Made by a program: the position numbers and the translations under genes. Below the pieces are notes generated by a model. It ran no database searches. It was not told the origin of the DNA and saw nothing but the letters and a program-made list of their open reading frames with translations. This document shows, piece by piece, positions 39,961 to 48,326 of a stretch of DNA of 64,000 nt (within the stretch, counting starts at the first letter, position 1; each line of letters opens with the position of its first letter). The stretch comes from CAITUY01 sp964611575 (lineage in GTDB: Bacteria > Verrucomicrobiota > Kiritimatiellia > CAIKKV01 > CAITUY01): positions 1 through 64,000 of the forward strand of contig CAZTAJ010000001.1 in the NCBI GenBank assembly GCA_964611575.1. The letters run 5' to 3'.

Positions 39961-40422
39961 ATGAATAATCAACAGTGGATCATCGGCAGACGGGCGGGCG
40001 CGTTGACCGTGCTGGTCGTGTTGGCTTTGGCTGCGGGTTGCGTGAGTACCCCGGCGCGACGGATTGCGAGGCACCCCGAACTGTTCGCGGGTTATCCGCC
40101 CGCGGTTCAGGCCCAGATTCGCCGGGGGGAGATCGACATCGGGTTCACGCCGGACATGGTGCGGCTGGCGCTGGGCGAACCGTCCCGGGTATTGGCGCGC
40201 CAGACGGCGGCAGGCGCCACGGATGTGTGGAACTACACGGCGTTCCGGTACGACCCGACGATGAGGCCGGTCTGGATGGGGTACGCCTATCGCGGTCGCG
40301 ATGGGCGGATCGTCCACGTTGACGACCCGGGTTTTGCGGGAGTCGACACGCGCGAGGAATACGTTGTGCTGCGGATCGAGTTCGAGAACGGCAAGGTCCG
40401 CGCCATCGAACGGCTGAAGTAG
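39961..40422 (+). CDS. Lipoprotein of unknown function (SmpA/BamE-like pattern)
   Basis: The signal peptide ends in the lipobox LAAGC, so the mature protein starts at the lipid-modified Cys. The 153-residue protein has the stretch IDIGFTPDMVRLALGEPSRV, which resembles the small outer-membrane lipoprotein fold of SmpA/BamE (G-x-x-x-x-x-V-x-x-x-L-G-x-P). AAGGAG precedes the ATG. It lies between two palindromic repeats (39865-39927 and 40465-40514). The function is unknown. Confidence 0.75.
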   Translation: MNNQQWIIGRRAGALTVLVVLALAAGCVSTPARRIARHPELFAGYPPAVQAQIRRGEIDIGFTPDMVRLALGEPSRVLARQTAAGATDVWNYTAFRYDPTMRPVWMGYAYRGRDGRIVHVDDPGFAGVDTREEYVVLRIEFENGKVRAIERLK

Positions 40423-40464
40423 ATTGTTCCGTCAGGAAAGGTGACGCTCATGCGTCGCATCTTC

Positions 40465-40514
40465 GGGAGGGACGGCGTATCGCCGTCCGCGGCCCGCCAC
40501 AGGCGGGCCCTCCC
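40465..40514 (-). repeat. Nested palindromic repeat, copy B (intergenic)
   Basis: A 50-bp element with GGGAGGG/CCCTCCC ends. Read on the minus strand, its last 28 bases match copy A with one change; the inner palindrome differs (CCGCCTGTGGCGGG instead of CGCGCATGCTGCGCG). Upstream of it, AAGGTGACGCTCATGCGTCG resembles the sequence beside copy A, on the opposite side relative to the element, as if the element had inverted. Confidence 0.88.
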
Positions 40515-40557
40515 CGGGGTTGCTTTCTGCCCGTTTTGGGCTGCCGTTGTCCCCACC

Positions 40558-41481
40558 TTACAGGCGCGGCAGGGCGAAGTGGAGATCCTCCTGGGCCACG
40601 TTGAGCGTTTCGACCCGCTCGAAACCCCGCTGCTTGAGGCGGTCGATGGTCTGGTTGACCCCGTACTCGGGCGTGGACGCGCCGGCGGTCAAGCCCAGGA
40701 CCCTGACGTCGTCGAGCGGCAGGGCGTCGATTTCGGCGGGCGTGGCCACAAGCGTTGCGCGGCAGCCTTCCTCGCGGGCAACTTCCACGAGGCGCTGGGA
40801 GTTTGAGCTGTTCCGGGCGCCCAGCACGATGAAATAGTCGGCCTGGTGGGCGAACAGCCGGACGGCCTGCTGGCGGTTGCGGGTGGCATAGCAGATGTCG
40901 CTTTCAACCGGCGTTTGCAGACGGGGGAAGCGCGCGCGCAGGATCGCCAGCACCCGGGCGGTTTCGTCCGTGCTCAAGGTGGTCTGCGTCAGCACGGCGA
41001 CCCGGGCCGGATCCGGAACGGCGACGACGGCCGCTTCGGCTTCACCCTCGACGACCACGACATGGCCGGGCGCTTCGCCGACCACCCCGATGACCTCGTC
41101 GTGGGCGCGGTGCCCGATCAGGATGACCGTGTCGCCGGCGGCCGCATAGCGCCTGACTTCGGCGTGCACTTTGGTCACAAACGGGCAAGTGGCGTCGATG
41201 GCCTTCAGATGACGGTCCGCCGCCGCGGCCCGCACGGCCGGCGTCACGCCGTGGGCGCTGAACAGCGTCGTGGCGCCCTCCGGGATATCGGCGATATCCT
41301 GCAAGAAAATCATGCCGCGGGAGGCCAGGTCGCCGATGATCTGGGGATTGTGCACGATCTCATGCAGGCAATAGACCGGTTTGGGATACAGGCGGAGAAG
41401 CGTCTCGGCCATCTCGATCGCGCGTTCGACGCCGGCGCAGAATCCGTGGGGCGACACCAGCACAACGGTTCTCGGTTTCAT
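40558..41481 (-). CDS. ispH: 4-hydroxy-3-methylbut-2-enyl diphosphate reductase
   Basis: IspH performs the last step of the MEP isoprenoid pathway, reducing HMBPP to IPP and DMAPP with a 4Fe-4S cluster. Cluster cysteines are C15 in SPHGFCAGVERA, the Cys in DATCPFVTKVH, and the Cys in SDICYATRNRQ. Other motifs include HEIVHNPQ, FSAHGVTP and the GARNSSNSQRLVEVA segment. It has 307 residues from MKPRTVVLV at 41481. It is divergent from the DUF116 gene. Confidence 0.97.
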   Translation of the reverse strand: MKPRTVVLVSPHGFCAGVERAIEMAETLLRLYPKPVYCLHEIVHNPQIIGDLASRGMIFLQDIADIPEGATTLFSAHGVTPAVRAAAADRHLKAIDATCPFVTKVHAEVRRYAAAGDTVILIGHRAHDEVIGVVGEAPGHVVVVEGEAEAAVVAVPDPARVAVLTQTTLSTDETARVLAILRARFPRLQTPVESDICYATRNRQQAVRLFAHQADYFIVLGARNSSNSQRLVEVAREEGCRATLVATPAEIDALPLDDVRVLGLTAGASTPEYGVNQTIDRLKQRGFERVETLNVAQEDLHFALPRL

Positions 41482-41582
41482 GCGGCCGGATTCTCCCATA
41501 CGGGCATTTTAGCCTGTAGCGATTCCCTGAAACTGTATATGATCCCGACGACAAACTAAAGTCACAACGGAAGCCGTGGCCG

Positions 41583-42044
41583 ATGTCGTTTCACTCGATT
41601 ATCATCCGCCTCAACAACGCGATCGTGCGCAGGCGCCGGCTCAAGGTTGCGCCGGCGGACGTGCTGCTCCTGCTGCCGCATTGTCTGCACCACGAGTCAT
41701 GTCCGCAGGATGTGGGCCGTCATCTCGACGAATGCCGGCGGTGCGGCAAGTGCAGCCTGGCGGGCCTGGCGCAGGTCCGGGACGACTACGGGGTCGTGTG
41801 CGGCGTGGTGGGCGGCGGCCGGCAGGCGCTGGAGCGGGTCAAGTCGCCGTCGATCAGGGCCATTGTGGCCGTGGCGTGCGAGAAGGAACTGGTGTCGGGC
41901 ATTTTGGCGGCCTTCCCGAAGCCGGTGCTGGCCGTTCCGAACCGGACTCCCGAGGGGCCCTGCCGCAATACCCTGGCGGACATCGGCGCTGTCGTCCGCG
42001 CCCTGGAAACCTTCACGGAGCGCAGCACCGGCAAACGAGGCTGA
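41583..42044 (+). CDS. DUF116-family cysteine-rich protein
   Basis: The 153-residue protein has the cysteine pattern of DUF116: LLPHCLHHESCP, then CRRCGKCSLAGL, and later VACEKELVSG, with further cysteines C72 and C126. These probably bind Fe-S or zinc. The domain is common next to radical SAM or signalling genes, and its function is unknown. It is 10 bases upstream of the receiver-histidine kinase gene, suggesting a common operon. Confidence 0.82.
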   Translation: MSFHSIIIRLNNAIVRRRRLKVAPADVLLLLPHCLHHESCPQDVGRHLDECRRCGKCSLAGLAQVRDDYGVVCGVVGGGRQALERVKSPSIRAIVAVACEKELVSGILAAFPKPVLAVPNRTPEGPCRNTLADIGAVVRALETFTERSTGKRG

Positions 42045-42053
42045 ACAGAGACC

Positions 42054-43181
42054 ATGTCCACGACTCAGAACAACCAGGCCCCGGCCGGTCCGTCGCGCGG
42101 CGGCCCCGATCAAGCGGTGGCGGGACCGGTCCGTGTTCTGCTGATTGAGGACAACCTGGGCTTTGCCTATGGCATCCGCGACATCCTGATGCGGCAAGCC
42201 GCCGGCCAATTCGTCGTGCATGAAGTCCATACTCTGGCCGAGGGTCTTGAGTTGGCGGACGGGGGCGGCATCGACGTGGTGCTGCTTGATCTGGGCCTGC
42301 CGGACAGCACCCGGATGGCGACGTTCGACCGCATGCATGCGCATGCGCCCCGCCTGCCCATCATCATCCTGACGGTGCTCGACGATGACGACGTGGCGTT
42401 TCAGGCCATGCGAACGGGTGCGCAGGACTACCTGGTCAAGGAGCGCATCGACCGGCATCTGCTCGTGCGGGCGATTCGCTATGCCGTCGAACGGGTGCGG
42501 ACCGACAACGCCTTGAGGGATCTCTCGGCCCGGCTCATGGACCTGCAGGATGCCGAGCGCCGGCGCATTGCCCGGGATCTGCACGACTCGACGGCCCAGA
42601 CGCTGGCGGCGCTCTCCATGAGCCTCTCGCTGCTCCGCCGGACCATCGAGGGGCCCGGCCCGGCGGCGGCATCCCAGGTGGACGAGTGCGCGCTCCTCGC
42701 GCGGCGGTGCTCGAACGAGTTGCGGACCATGGCCTATCTGCTGCACCCGCCCCTGCTGGACGAACTGGGGCTGGAGGGGGCGGTGCGCGATTACTGCGAC
42801 GGGTTCGCGGAACGCAGCGGCATCCGCGTGGATCTGGCTTTGTCGCCCGATATCGGGCGACTGCCGAAAGAGATCGAGAACGCGCTTTTTCGCGTCATGC
42901 AGGAGAGCCTGACCAATGTGCATCGACATTCCGGCAGCCGCACGGCCTCCATCCGGCTGAGTCGTAATCCGTCCGACGTGCGGCTGGAGGTCCAGGACGC
43001 GGGCCGGGGCCTGCCGCCCGGCATCGCGCAGGGCGGGGGCGGTTCGCCGGCCGGCGTGGGGGTGGGTATCGCCGGGATGCGGGAGCGGCTTGGGCAACTG
43101 GGCGGCCGGCTGGAGATTGTGACGGGGGACGGCGGGGTCAGGGTTGGAGCGGTGCTGCCCATCGCCACGGGGGGAGTCTGA
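42054..43181 (+). CDS. Response-regulator receiver fused to NarL-type histidine kinase
   Basis: The protein has an N-terminal receiver domain (about residues 26-142, phospho-acceptor D79 in VVLLDLGLPD, K129 in DYLVKE), a HisKA_3 dimerisation domain with H177 in RRRIARDLHDSTAQTLAAL, and a HATPase domain with the N-box ESLTNVHRHSGS and G-boxes GRGLPPG and GVGIAGMRERL. The output is phosphate from H177, likely passed to the NarL-type regulator 5 bases downstream. It has no membrane or ligand-sensing domain, so input probably arrives at the receiver from another kinase. Confidence 0.92.
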   Translation: MSTTQNNQAPAGPSRGGPDQAVAGPVRVLLIEDNLGFAYGIRDILMRQAAGQFVVHEVHTLAEGLELADGGGIDVVLLDLGLPDSTRMATFDRMHAHAPRLPIIILTVLDDDDVAFQAMRTGAQDYLVKERIDRHLLVRAIRYAVERVRTDNALRDLSARLMDLQDAERRRIARDLHDSTAQTLAALSMSLSLLRRTIEGPGPAAASQVDECALLARRCSNELRTMAYLLHPPLLDELGLEGAVRDYCDGFAERSGIRVDLALSPDIGRLPKEIENALFRVMQESLTNVHRHSGSRTASIRLSRNPSDVRLEVQDAGRGLPPGIAQGGGGSPAGVGVGIAGMRERLGQLGGRLEIVTGDGGVRVGAVLPIATGGV

Positions 43182-43186
43182 CGCCG

Positions 43187-43834
43187 ATGCTGAGCATCCT
43201 GATCGCCGACGACCATGAACTGGTGCGGAAGGGCCTGCGCTCGGTGTTGGAATCCCGCCCGGGCTGGACGGTGTGCGGCGAGGCGCGCCACGGACGCGAG
43301 GCCGTGGAGAAGGCCCGGGAGTGCCGGCCCGACATCGTGATCATGGATTTGACCATGCCCGAATTGAACGGTCTGGAGGCGACCCGGCAGATCCGCGCCA
43401 GCCTGCCCGACACGGAGGTCCTGATCCTGACCATGCATCACTCGGAGCAGTTGGTCCGCGAGGTGCTTTCCGCCGGCGCGCGCGGCTACCTGCTCAAGAC
43501 CGACGCCGGCGATGCCGTTTTCGATGCGGTGGAGGCGCTTGTCCGGCACAAACCGTACTTCACTGCGAGTGTATCCGATGTCCTGCTGGCGTCGTATCTG
43601 CATCCCGACCGGCACCCGGGTGCGCGGGCCGGCGCTTCGGCGCTCACCCCGCGCGAAGTCGAGGTCGTGCAGGCGATCGCCGAGGGGAAGAGCACGAAGG
43701 AGATCGCCCGTGCTTTGGGCATCAGCGAGCCGACGGCGGAAACGCACCGCGCGAACCTCATGCGAAAGCTGGAGGTCCACTCCGTCAGCGAGATCGTCCG
43801 CTATGCCATTCGCAACCGGTTGATCGAGCCCTGA
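43187..43834 (+). CDS. NarL/LuxR-family response regulator
   Basis: A receiver domain (D8/D9 acidic pair in LIADDHE, phosphorylated D54 in IVIMDLTMPE, T in LILTMHH, K in YLLKTD) is followed by a LuxR HTH (LTPREVEVVQAIAEGKSTKE, then IARALGISEPTAETHRANLM). It is 215 residues long. The preceding HisKA_3 kinase is its likely partner. Regulated genes are unknown. A gap of 156 bases with inverted and direct repeats follows it. Confidence 0.95.
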   Translation: MLSILIADDHELVRKGLRSVLESRPGWTVCGEARHGREAVEKARECRPDIVIMDLTMPELNGLEATRQIRASLPDTEVLILTMHHSEQLVREVLSAGARGYLLKTDAGDAVFDAVEALVRHKPYFTASVSDVLLASYLHPDRHPGARAGASALTPREVEVVQAIAEGKSTKEIARALGISEPTAETHRANLMRKLEVHSVSEIVRYAIRNRLIEP

Positions 43835-43864
43835 GACGCGGCTGCCGGGTCCTCGTTTCCCCTG

Positions 43865-43910
43865 ATTCACAGTAACGGAAATTCACACACAAAATACAGG
43901 ATTCACTGTA
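43865..43910. promoter_or_regulatory. ATTCAC direct repeats and TACAG/CTGTA inverted repeat
   Basis: ATTCAC occurs at 43865, 43881 and 43901, and TACAG-GATTCA-CTGTA forms a small inverted repeat at 43895-43910. The segment is AT-rich for this genome and lies about 80 bases before the XRE regulator, so it may be an operator. Confidence 0.35.
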
Positions 43911-43990
43911 TGGACAAAGCCCCCGTCTGATTTAGGGTGGAGGCAGGCGGGCGTTGTCTCAAAATAGATCCGAGGGGAAGGGAGCGCATC

Positions 43991-44296
43991 ATGAGTGCAC
44001 GAACGAAGAAGGGGACCGGGAAGAGCAAGGCGGGTATCAAGACCTACAGCAATCCATTGGTGGACGCGTTTGCGACGCGGATCAAACAGTGGCGTCAGCA
44101 GGAGGGCAGGACGCTCAAGGTGGTGGCTGCCGATACCGGGCTGTCCATGGCCATTCTGTGCGAGTGGGAACACGGGCACCGCTTTCCATCGGTCGATCAC
44201 CTCCAGGCCATTGCCGAGTATACCGGGATTTCGGCCAGCGCGTTCCTTCAACTCGGGAAACGCGGCGCGAAGGCGAGTCGACCCCGGCGCAAGTAG
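43991..44296 (+). CDS. XRE-family helix-turn-helix regulator
   Basis: The 101-residue protein has a Lys/Arg-rich N-terminal tail and an XRE helix-turn-helix (FATRIKQWRQQEGRTLKVVA, then ADTGLSMAILCEWEHGHRFP and SVDHLQAIAEYTGISASAFL), ending in a basic tail. It has no sensor domain. GGAG precedes the ATG at 43991. It is transcribed toward the convergent receiver gene. The target is unknown, but the repeats just upstream suggest autoregulation. Confidence 0.88.
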   Translation: MSARTKKGTGKSKAGIKTYSNPLVDAFATRIKQWRQQEGRTLKVVAADTGLSMAILCEWEHGHRFPSVDHLQAIAEYTGISASAFLQLGKRGAKASRPRRK

Positions 44297-44308
44297 GGCC
44301 CGATCCGG

Positions 44309-44767
44309 TCAGGAGGCGGGGCGGGGGACGCGTTCTGCGTGGACGCGCTCCAACGCGGCGGCGATGCTCTTCAGGATCTCCTCCATATCGAAGGGTTTGC
44401 TGACGTAATCGAGGGGGAGAACGCAGGCGGTTCCGGCCTGCTCGAACGCCGCCTGTCCCTCCGGTGAGGGGAATCCTGTCACGGCAATGACGCCCACGGG
44501 GTGTGTGCAGCTTGGGGCCAGGCGGCGGAGGAGCGTCATGCCGTCCATGACCGGCATGCGGATGTCGAGCAGGACAAGGTAGACGGCGGTTCCCAGGGTG
44601 TCGATTTTGTCCAGGGCTTCCTGGCCGTTCACGGCGAAGTGGGTGTTGACGTAGGACCGCGACTTCAGGATGTACCGCAAGGCCTCCCGCGGTCCCCAGT
44701 CATCATCCACGATCAGGATGCCCCGTTGTTTTGGATCAGGAATCAGCATGCTCGCGCCCGATGTCAC
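44309..44767 (-). CDS. Stand-alone receiver-domain protein
   Basis: A 152-residue single receiver domain: acidic pair in LIVDDDWGP, phospho-acceptor D68 in LVLLDIRMPVMDG, T in VIAVTGFPS and K in DYVSKPFD. There is no output domain, so it probably acts as a CheY-like relay. An internal ATG at 44749 is an alternative start. It is not adjacent to a kinase on its own strand. It might feed the receiver-kinase fusion at 42054, but that is speculation. Confidence 0.9.
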   Translation of the reverse strand: MTSGASMLIPDPKQRGILIVDDDWGPREALRYILKSRSYVNTHFAVNGQEALDKIDTLGTAVYLVLLDIRMPVMDGMTLLRRLAPSCTHPVGVIAVTGFPSPEGQAAFEQAGTACVLPLDYVSKPFDMEEILKSIAAALERVHAERVPRPAS

Positions 44768-44884
44768 GTCCCATGACGCCCAACATTCCTCATTGAGCCG
44801 ATCGTTAAGAATATAGCCACGGCGGCACGGCCGCGCAAGTCTATTAGACCGCGGGTTTCACAGGCAGAGGATGGCACCGGTTGT

Positions 44885-45820
44885 TCAGCGCTGAGTCGCC
44901 GGCGTGGCGCGGCTGATGAAGTACTCCACGGTGGCCCGCAATCCCCGGTCGAAATCGGCTGACGGCCGGAAACCGGTTGCCAGCAACTTTTCCACCGAGG
45001 CCACCGAGTGCTTCACATCGCCGGGCCGTTCGGGGGCGTGCCGGATCTCCGAGCGCGACCCGGTCAGGCGCACGATGGTCTCCGCGAGGCCGTTGACGGT
45101 GATGCGCTTGCCGTAGGCGACGTTGAAGACGCCGGTGGCGGGCGACTGCGTGGCGAAGAACACATTCGCGGCCGCGATGTCCTTCACATAGATGAAGTCG
45201 CGGGTCTGTTCGCCATCCCCGAAGATGACGATCGGTTCATGGCGGACGGCGCGATGCGTGAAGATCGGCACGGCCGCGGCGTAGGCGCTCCCGGGGTCCT
45301 GGCGCGGACCGAACACGTTGAAATAGCGCAGGCAGGCCACCGGCAGGCGGCCGGTGTCCGTGAAGATCCGGCCGTAGTATTCGCCGTCGAGTTTGCTGAC
45401 GGCGTAGGGGCTCTTGGGTTCGGGCAGCATCGTTTCCACTTTCGGCATCGCCGGGTTGTCGCCATAGACGGCCGAGGTGGTGCTCAGGACCAGTTTCCTG
45501 ACGCCGGCGCGGACGGCTTCCTCGTAAACGGCCAGGGTGCCGAGCGTGTTGATCTCGGCGCACTCGCGTGGCTTTTCCATCGATTCCGGCACGCTGATCA
45601 TGGCGGCGAGGTGGAACACGTAGTCGACGCCGGTCATGGCGCGGCGCAGGGCCTCGCGGTCGAGGATCGACGCCTCGATGAATTCGCAGGCCAGTCCGTC
45701 CAGGTTGCGGCGGAAGCCGGTGCGCAGATTGTCGATCACGCGCACGGCAGCCTTGCCTTGCAGGTGTTCCGCGATGTGACTGCCGATGAAGCCGGCGCCG
45801 CCGGTGATGAGAACGTTCAT
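44885..45820 (-). CDS. NAD-dependent sugar-nucleotide epimerase/dehydratase
   Basis: An extended SDR enzyme with the NAD motif MNVLITGGAGFIGSHIAEHL, the catalytic YxxxK in PYAVSKLDGEYY, TTSAVYGD and the RYFNVFGPRQDP loop. This pattern fits UDP-glucose/UDP-N-acetylglucosamine 4-epimerases. It is 311 residues from the ATG at 45820, which has AAGGA 8 bases upstream. The exact sugar cannot be told. It may supply precursors to the polysaccharide genes near the right end. Confidence 0.93.
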   Translation of the reverse strand: MNVLITGGAGFIGSHIAEHLQGKAAVRVIDNLRTGFRRNLDGLACEFIEASILDREALRRAMTGVDYVFHLAAMISVPESMEKPRECAEINTLGTLAVYEEAVRAGVRKLVLSTTSAVYGDNPAMPKVETMLPEPKSPYAVSKLDGEYYGRIFTDTGRLPVACLRYFNVFGPRQDPGSAYAAAVPIFTHRAVRHEPIVIFGDGEQTRDFIYVKDIAAANVFFATQSPATGVFNVAYGKRITVNGLAETIVRLTGSRSEIRHAPERPGDVKHSVASVEKLLATGFRPSADFDRGLRATVEYFISRATPATQR

Positions 45821-45988
45821 GTCGGTGATTCCTTGCCCTTTGATCCATCCAATCACGGCCCGGCAGGGCGGGCAAGCGGAAAGGCGGCGGAGAGTGGCGG
45901 AAAGTGGCGGCGGAGAGGCGAAGCCAAGCGGCTCCGGGTGCCGAAAAGGAGCTTGTGGGTGGCCTGCGATGCGATACGATTCGACCCC

Positions 45989-47125
45989 ATGAGCCTGAAG
46001 GTCTACACACGGTTTCCGGGCGGCAACGCCGCGGATGTCGAGATCGTTGATAAGGGGCCGGTTCCCGAGGTGCGTTTTGCCTCCGACCCGTGCGGCGGTC
46101 CCACGGCCTTGTGGTTCCATTTCCGGCTCGAGGAAACGGCGCCGGACGCGGCGAGCCATACCAAGGTGCGTCTGACCTGGAACCACTTTGACACGGTGTT
46201 CGGGGCGGGGGAGGCTCCCACGTGCGTTCCCGTGTGCCAGTCGCCGGGCCAGCCCTGGACGCGGCTGAAGCAGGGCGATGAGACGCATACGCCTGACGGC
46301 CGCCGTCAGCTCTCCTGGTCGATCCCGCACCCGGCGCCATCGGTTGAGGTGGCGTTCTGTTTTCCCTATGGGCCGTCGGAGGTTGATCAACTGCTTGAGC
46401 GCTCCAAGGATTACTGGCAGTCGACGCCCATCGGGTTGAGCCAGGGCGGGCGTCGGATTCTCCGGCTGCACAATGCCGTCGGATCACCGGGCGGGACACA
46501 GCCCGGAGTCTATCTCGTGGCCCGTCAGCACGCGGGCGAGATGCCGGGATCGTGGGTGCTGGACGGTTTCCTGCGGCAACTGGCGCAGACCCGCAAGGCC
46601 GGCTACATTGTCTGGGCGGCGCCGCTGGCCGATATCGACGGCGTGGCGCACGGGCACCACGGGAAGGATGGGTTTCCCTACGATCTCGAAGGCGCCTGGG
46701 GCGTCCCGACGATGCGCCACGAAGCGCGGGTGATTCGCCAGGACGTTTTGCGTTGGAAAGCCCGGTGCCGGCCTCTTCTGGCGCTCGATCTGCAGGCGCC
46801 GGGCGCCTGCGAACGAACGGGGGTCCGCGCATGCATGTCGCGGCAGCCCGAAGCGCCGCTGGCCGCCGAGGAAACCAAGTGGTGCAACGTGATCCAGAAC
46901 GAATTGCAGGCGGAGTTTGCCGCGCCGGACTTCAGGCGCGCAGCCGGCGAGACGGCACCCGGGGTGACCCGGGGCTTTGCAGACTTTATGCGCGATGAAA
47001 TCGGCGTACCGGCGCTGACCGTGGAGACGCCCTATTCCCATGCCGCCGGGACGATTCTGACCCAGAAGAGCTACCGTGAAATCGGCCGCCGCCTGGCCCT
47101 GGCCGTCCTGCGCCGCCACGGATGA
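45989..47125 (+). CDS. M14-like carboxypeptidase-family protein lacking the third zinc histidine
   Basis: The protein resembles cytosolic-carboxypeptidase-type M14 enzymes: an N-terminal beta-rich domain (WFHFRLEETAPDAASHTKVR), the zinc pair H181 and E184 in VARQHAGEMPGSW, a DGVAHGHHGKDGFPYDLEG segment, and the catalytic-Glu-like VETPYSHAAG. The third zinc ligand, usually His in DLHGH, is Gln in LDLQAPG (residue 269), and the usual DLNR arginine is also missing (DLEG). Catalysis by the standard mechanism is doubtful. It is divergent from the epimerase. The start at 45989 opens MSLKVYTRFPGG. Confidence 0.78.
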   Translation: MSLKVYTRFPGGNAADVEIVDKGPVPEVRFASDPCGGPTALWFHFRLEETAPDAASHTKVRLTWNHFDTVFGAGEAPTCVPVCQSPGQPWTRLKQGDETHTPDGRRQLSWSIPHPAPSVEVAFCFPYGPSEVDQLLERSKDYWQSTPIGLSQGGRRILRLHNAVGSPGGTQPGVYLVARQHAGEMPGSWVLDGFLRQLAQTRKAGYIVWAAPLADIDGVAHGHHGKDGFPYDLEGAWGVPTMRHEARVIRQDVLRWKARCRPLLALDLQAPGACERTGVRACMSRQPEAPLAAEETKWCNVIQNELQAEFAAPDFRRAAGETAPGVTRGFADFMRDEIGVPALTVETPYSHAAGTILTQKSYREIGRRLALAVLRRHG

Positions 47126-47155
47126 GGTGGGGCAGGGGATCCCTGTTTCTGAGCG

Positions 47156-48190
47156 CTATCGTTCCCACACTCTCAGCCCGTGCCGGCTGAGATAGATGGG
47201 GATGTTCCGGAAGAGCGGGTTGGCCTTCTCGATCGCCTGGATCATGGCGCGCTTGCGGTGGGACAGGTCGCCGCAGAGGATGGTGATCGACCCGCCTTCG
47301 CCTCCGGCGCCATTGATCTTCCAGCCCAGCGCTCCGAATTCGCGGGCCAGGCCGATGATGGTGTCGGCGTCCTCACTGATCAGCCGCGGGTTCAACTGGC
47401 GCTGGGCCTCGGTATTGTCGGTCATCGATTTTCCCAGCGCCCGGAAATCGCCGGTGTAGACGGCATCGCGGGCCTGCGGCGCGGTCTCGCGCAGGGGCTT
47501 GAGTTTGGCGCAGTCCGGTCCGGCATTCTCCAACTCGCGAATGACCATCTCATGGACCTGGGACGAACTGTGCGATTTGCCCAGGTAGATCAGCACGAGG
47601 CGGCGTTCCAATTCCCACCAGATGGCGTTGGAAACCTGGATGGGTGACACCGAGGCGTGGGGATAGTTGAACATCTCGATGTAGTTGATGCCGCCATAGG
47701 CCGCGCAGAGCTGATCCTGGATGCCGCATTGCTGCTTGAGCATCTCCGTTTCGATGCGCTGGGCCACAAGCGCCACCTCGTGCGGCGTCAGCCGACCCGG
47801 GGTCAGTCGGTCGAGGGCCCCGATCAGGGCCACGGACACGGCGGCGGATGTGCCGGTCGACCCGCCTGCCGGCGCCTCGGAGAAGATCGTCACCTCGAAG
47901 GCGACATTCCGGGGCACCTTCATATAGGAGATGGCCGCCTCGATCAGCGGGTGCCGGTCCCACTTCTTTTCCTGTTTCACGACATACCGTTCGCCGAAAT
48001 TCTCGGCATGAATCATGATGCGATTCTTCTGACGGCGGACCGGATAGACCTCGATCTGCACCTCGGCGTAGGGATAGACACCGATGTTGAAGATCCGGCC
48101 ATAGCCGGCGAACCAGGTGTCGGTCCACCCGCCGTTATCGCAGATTCGAATCGGGGCAACGCTGTTGATGACGCGTAGCGGTGCTTTCAT
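47156..48190 (-). CDS. GHMP-family sugar kinase
   Basis: A 344-residue GHMP kinase: N-terminal APIRICDNGGWTDTWF, ATP-binding EAPAGGSTGTSAAVSVALIG, and C-terminal GALGWKINGAGGEGGSITIL. The closest relatives I recall are D-glycero-D-manno-heptose 7-phosphate kinase-like and fucokinase-like enzymes, which phosphorylate sugars for lipopolysaccharide or exopolysaccharide precursors. It is convergent with the M14-like gene. The exact sugar is not identifiable. Confidence 0.9.
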   Translation of the reverse strand: MKAPLRVINSVAPIRICDNGGWTDTWFAGYGRIFNIGVYPYAEVQIEVYPVRRQKNRIMIHAENFGERYVVKQEKKWDRHPLIEAAISYMKVPRNVAFEVTIFSEAPAGGSTGTSAAVSVALIGALDRLTPGRLTPHEVALVAQRIETEMLKQQCGIQDQLCAAYGGINYIEMFNYPHASVSPIQVSNAIWWELERRLVLIYLGKSHSSSQVHEMVIRELENAGPDCAKLKPLRETAPQARDAVYTGDFRALGKSMTDNTEAQRQLNPRLISEDADTIIGLAREFGALGWKINGAGGEGGSITILCGDLSHRKRAMIQAIEKANPLFRNIPIYLSRHGLRVWER

Positions 48191-48278
48191 GCCGCCGGAG
48201 CATAGACTATTTCTGGATCACGCGGTAGAACTTGCTGACTTCGGCCGCGCATGGCTTCGACCTGGCTTCGACCGCGCA

Positions 48279-48303
48279 TTGACAGGGGCCGGCGATGTGC
48301 GAG
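48279..48303 (+). promoter_or_regulatory. Possible promoter of hflX
   Basis: TTGACA (48279-48284) is followed about 17 bases later by AGAATT, 23 bases before the ATG at 48327. The -35 is perfect and the -10 weak. Confidence 0.3.
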
Positions 48304-48326
48304 AATTGCCGCATAGGGGTTCATCC

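Noticed and set aside
45886..45918. GGCGGAGAGT-like repeats before the M14-like gene
   Set aside because: Only two or three imperfect copies with a period near 10; too weak to call a family with the heptamer arrays.
45008..45988. Upstream extension of the M14-like gene
   Set aside because: It is read opposite the epimerase and has no ribosome site; the M14-like sequence starts at 45989.
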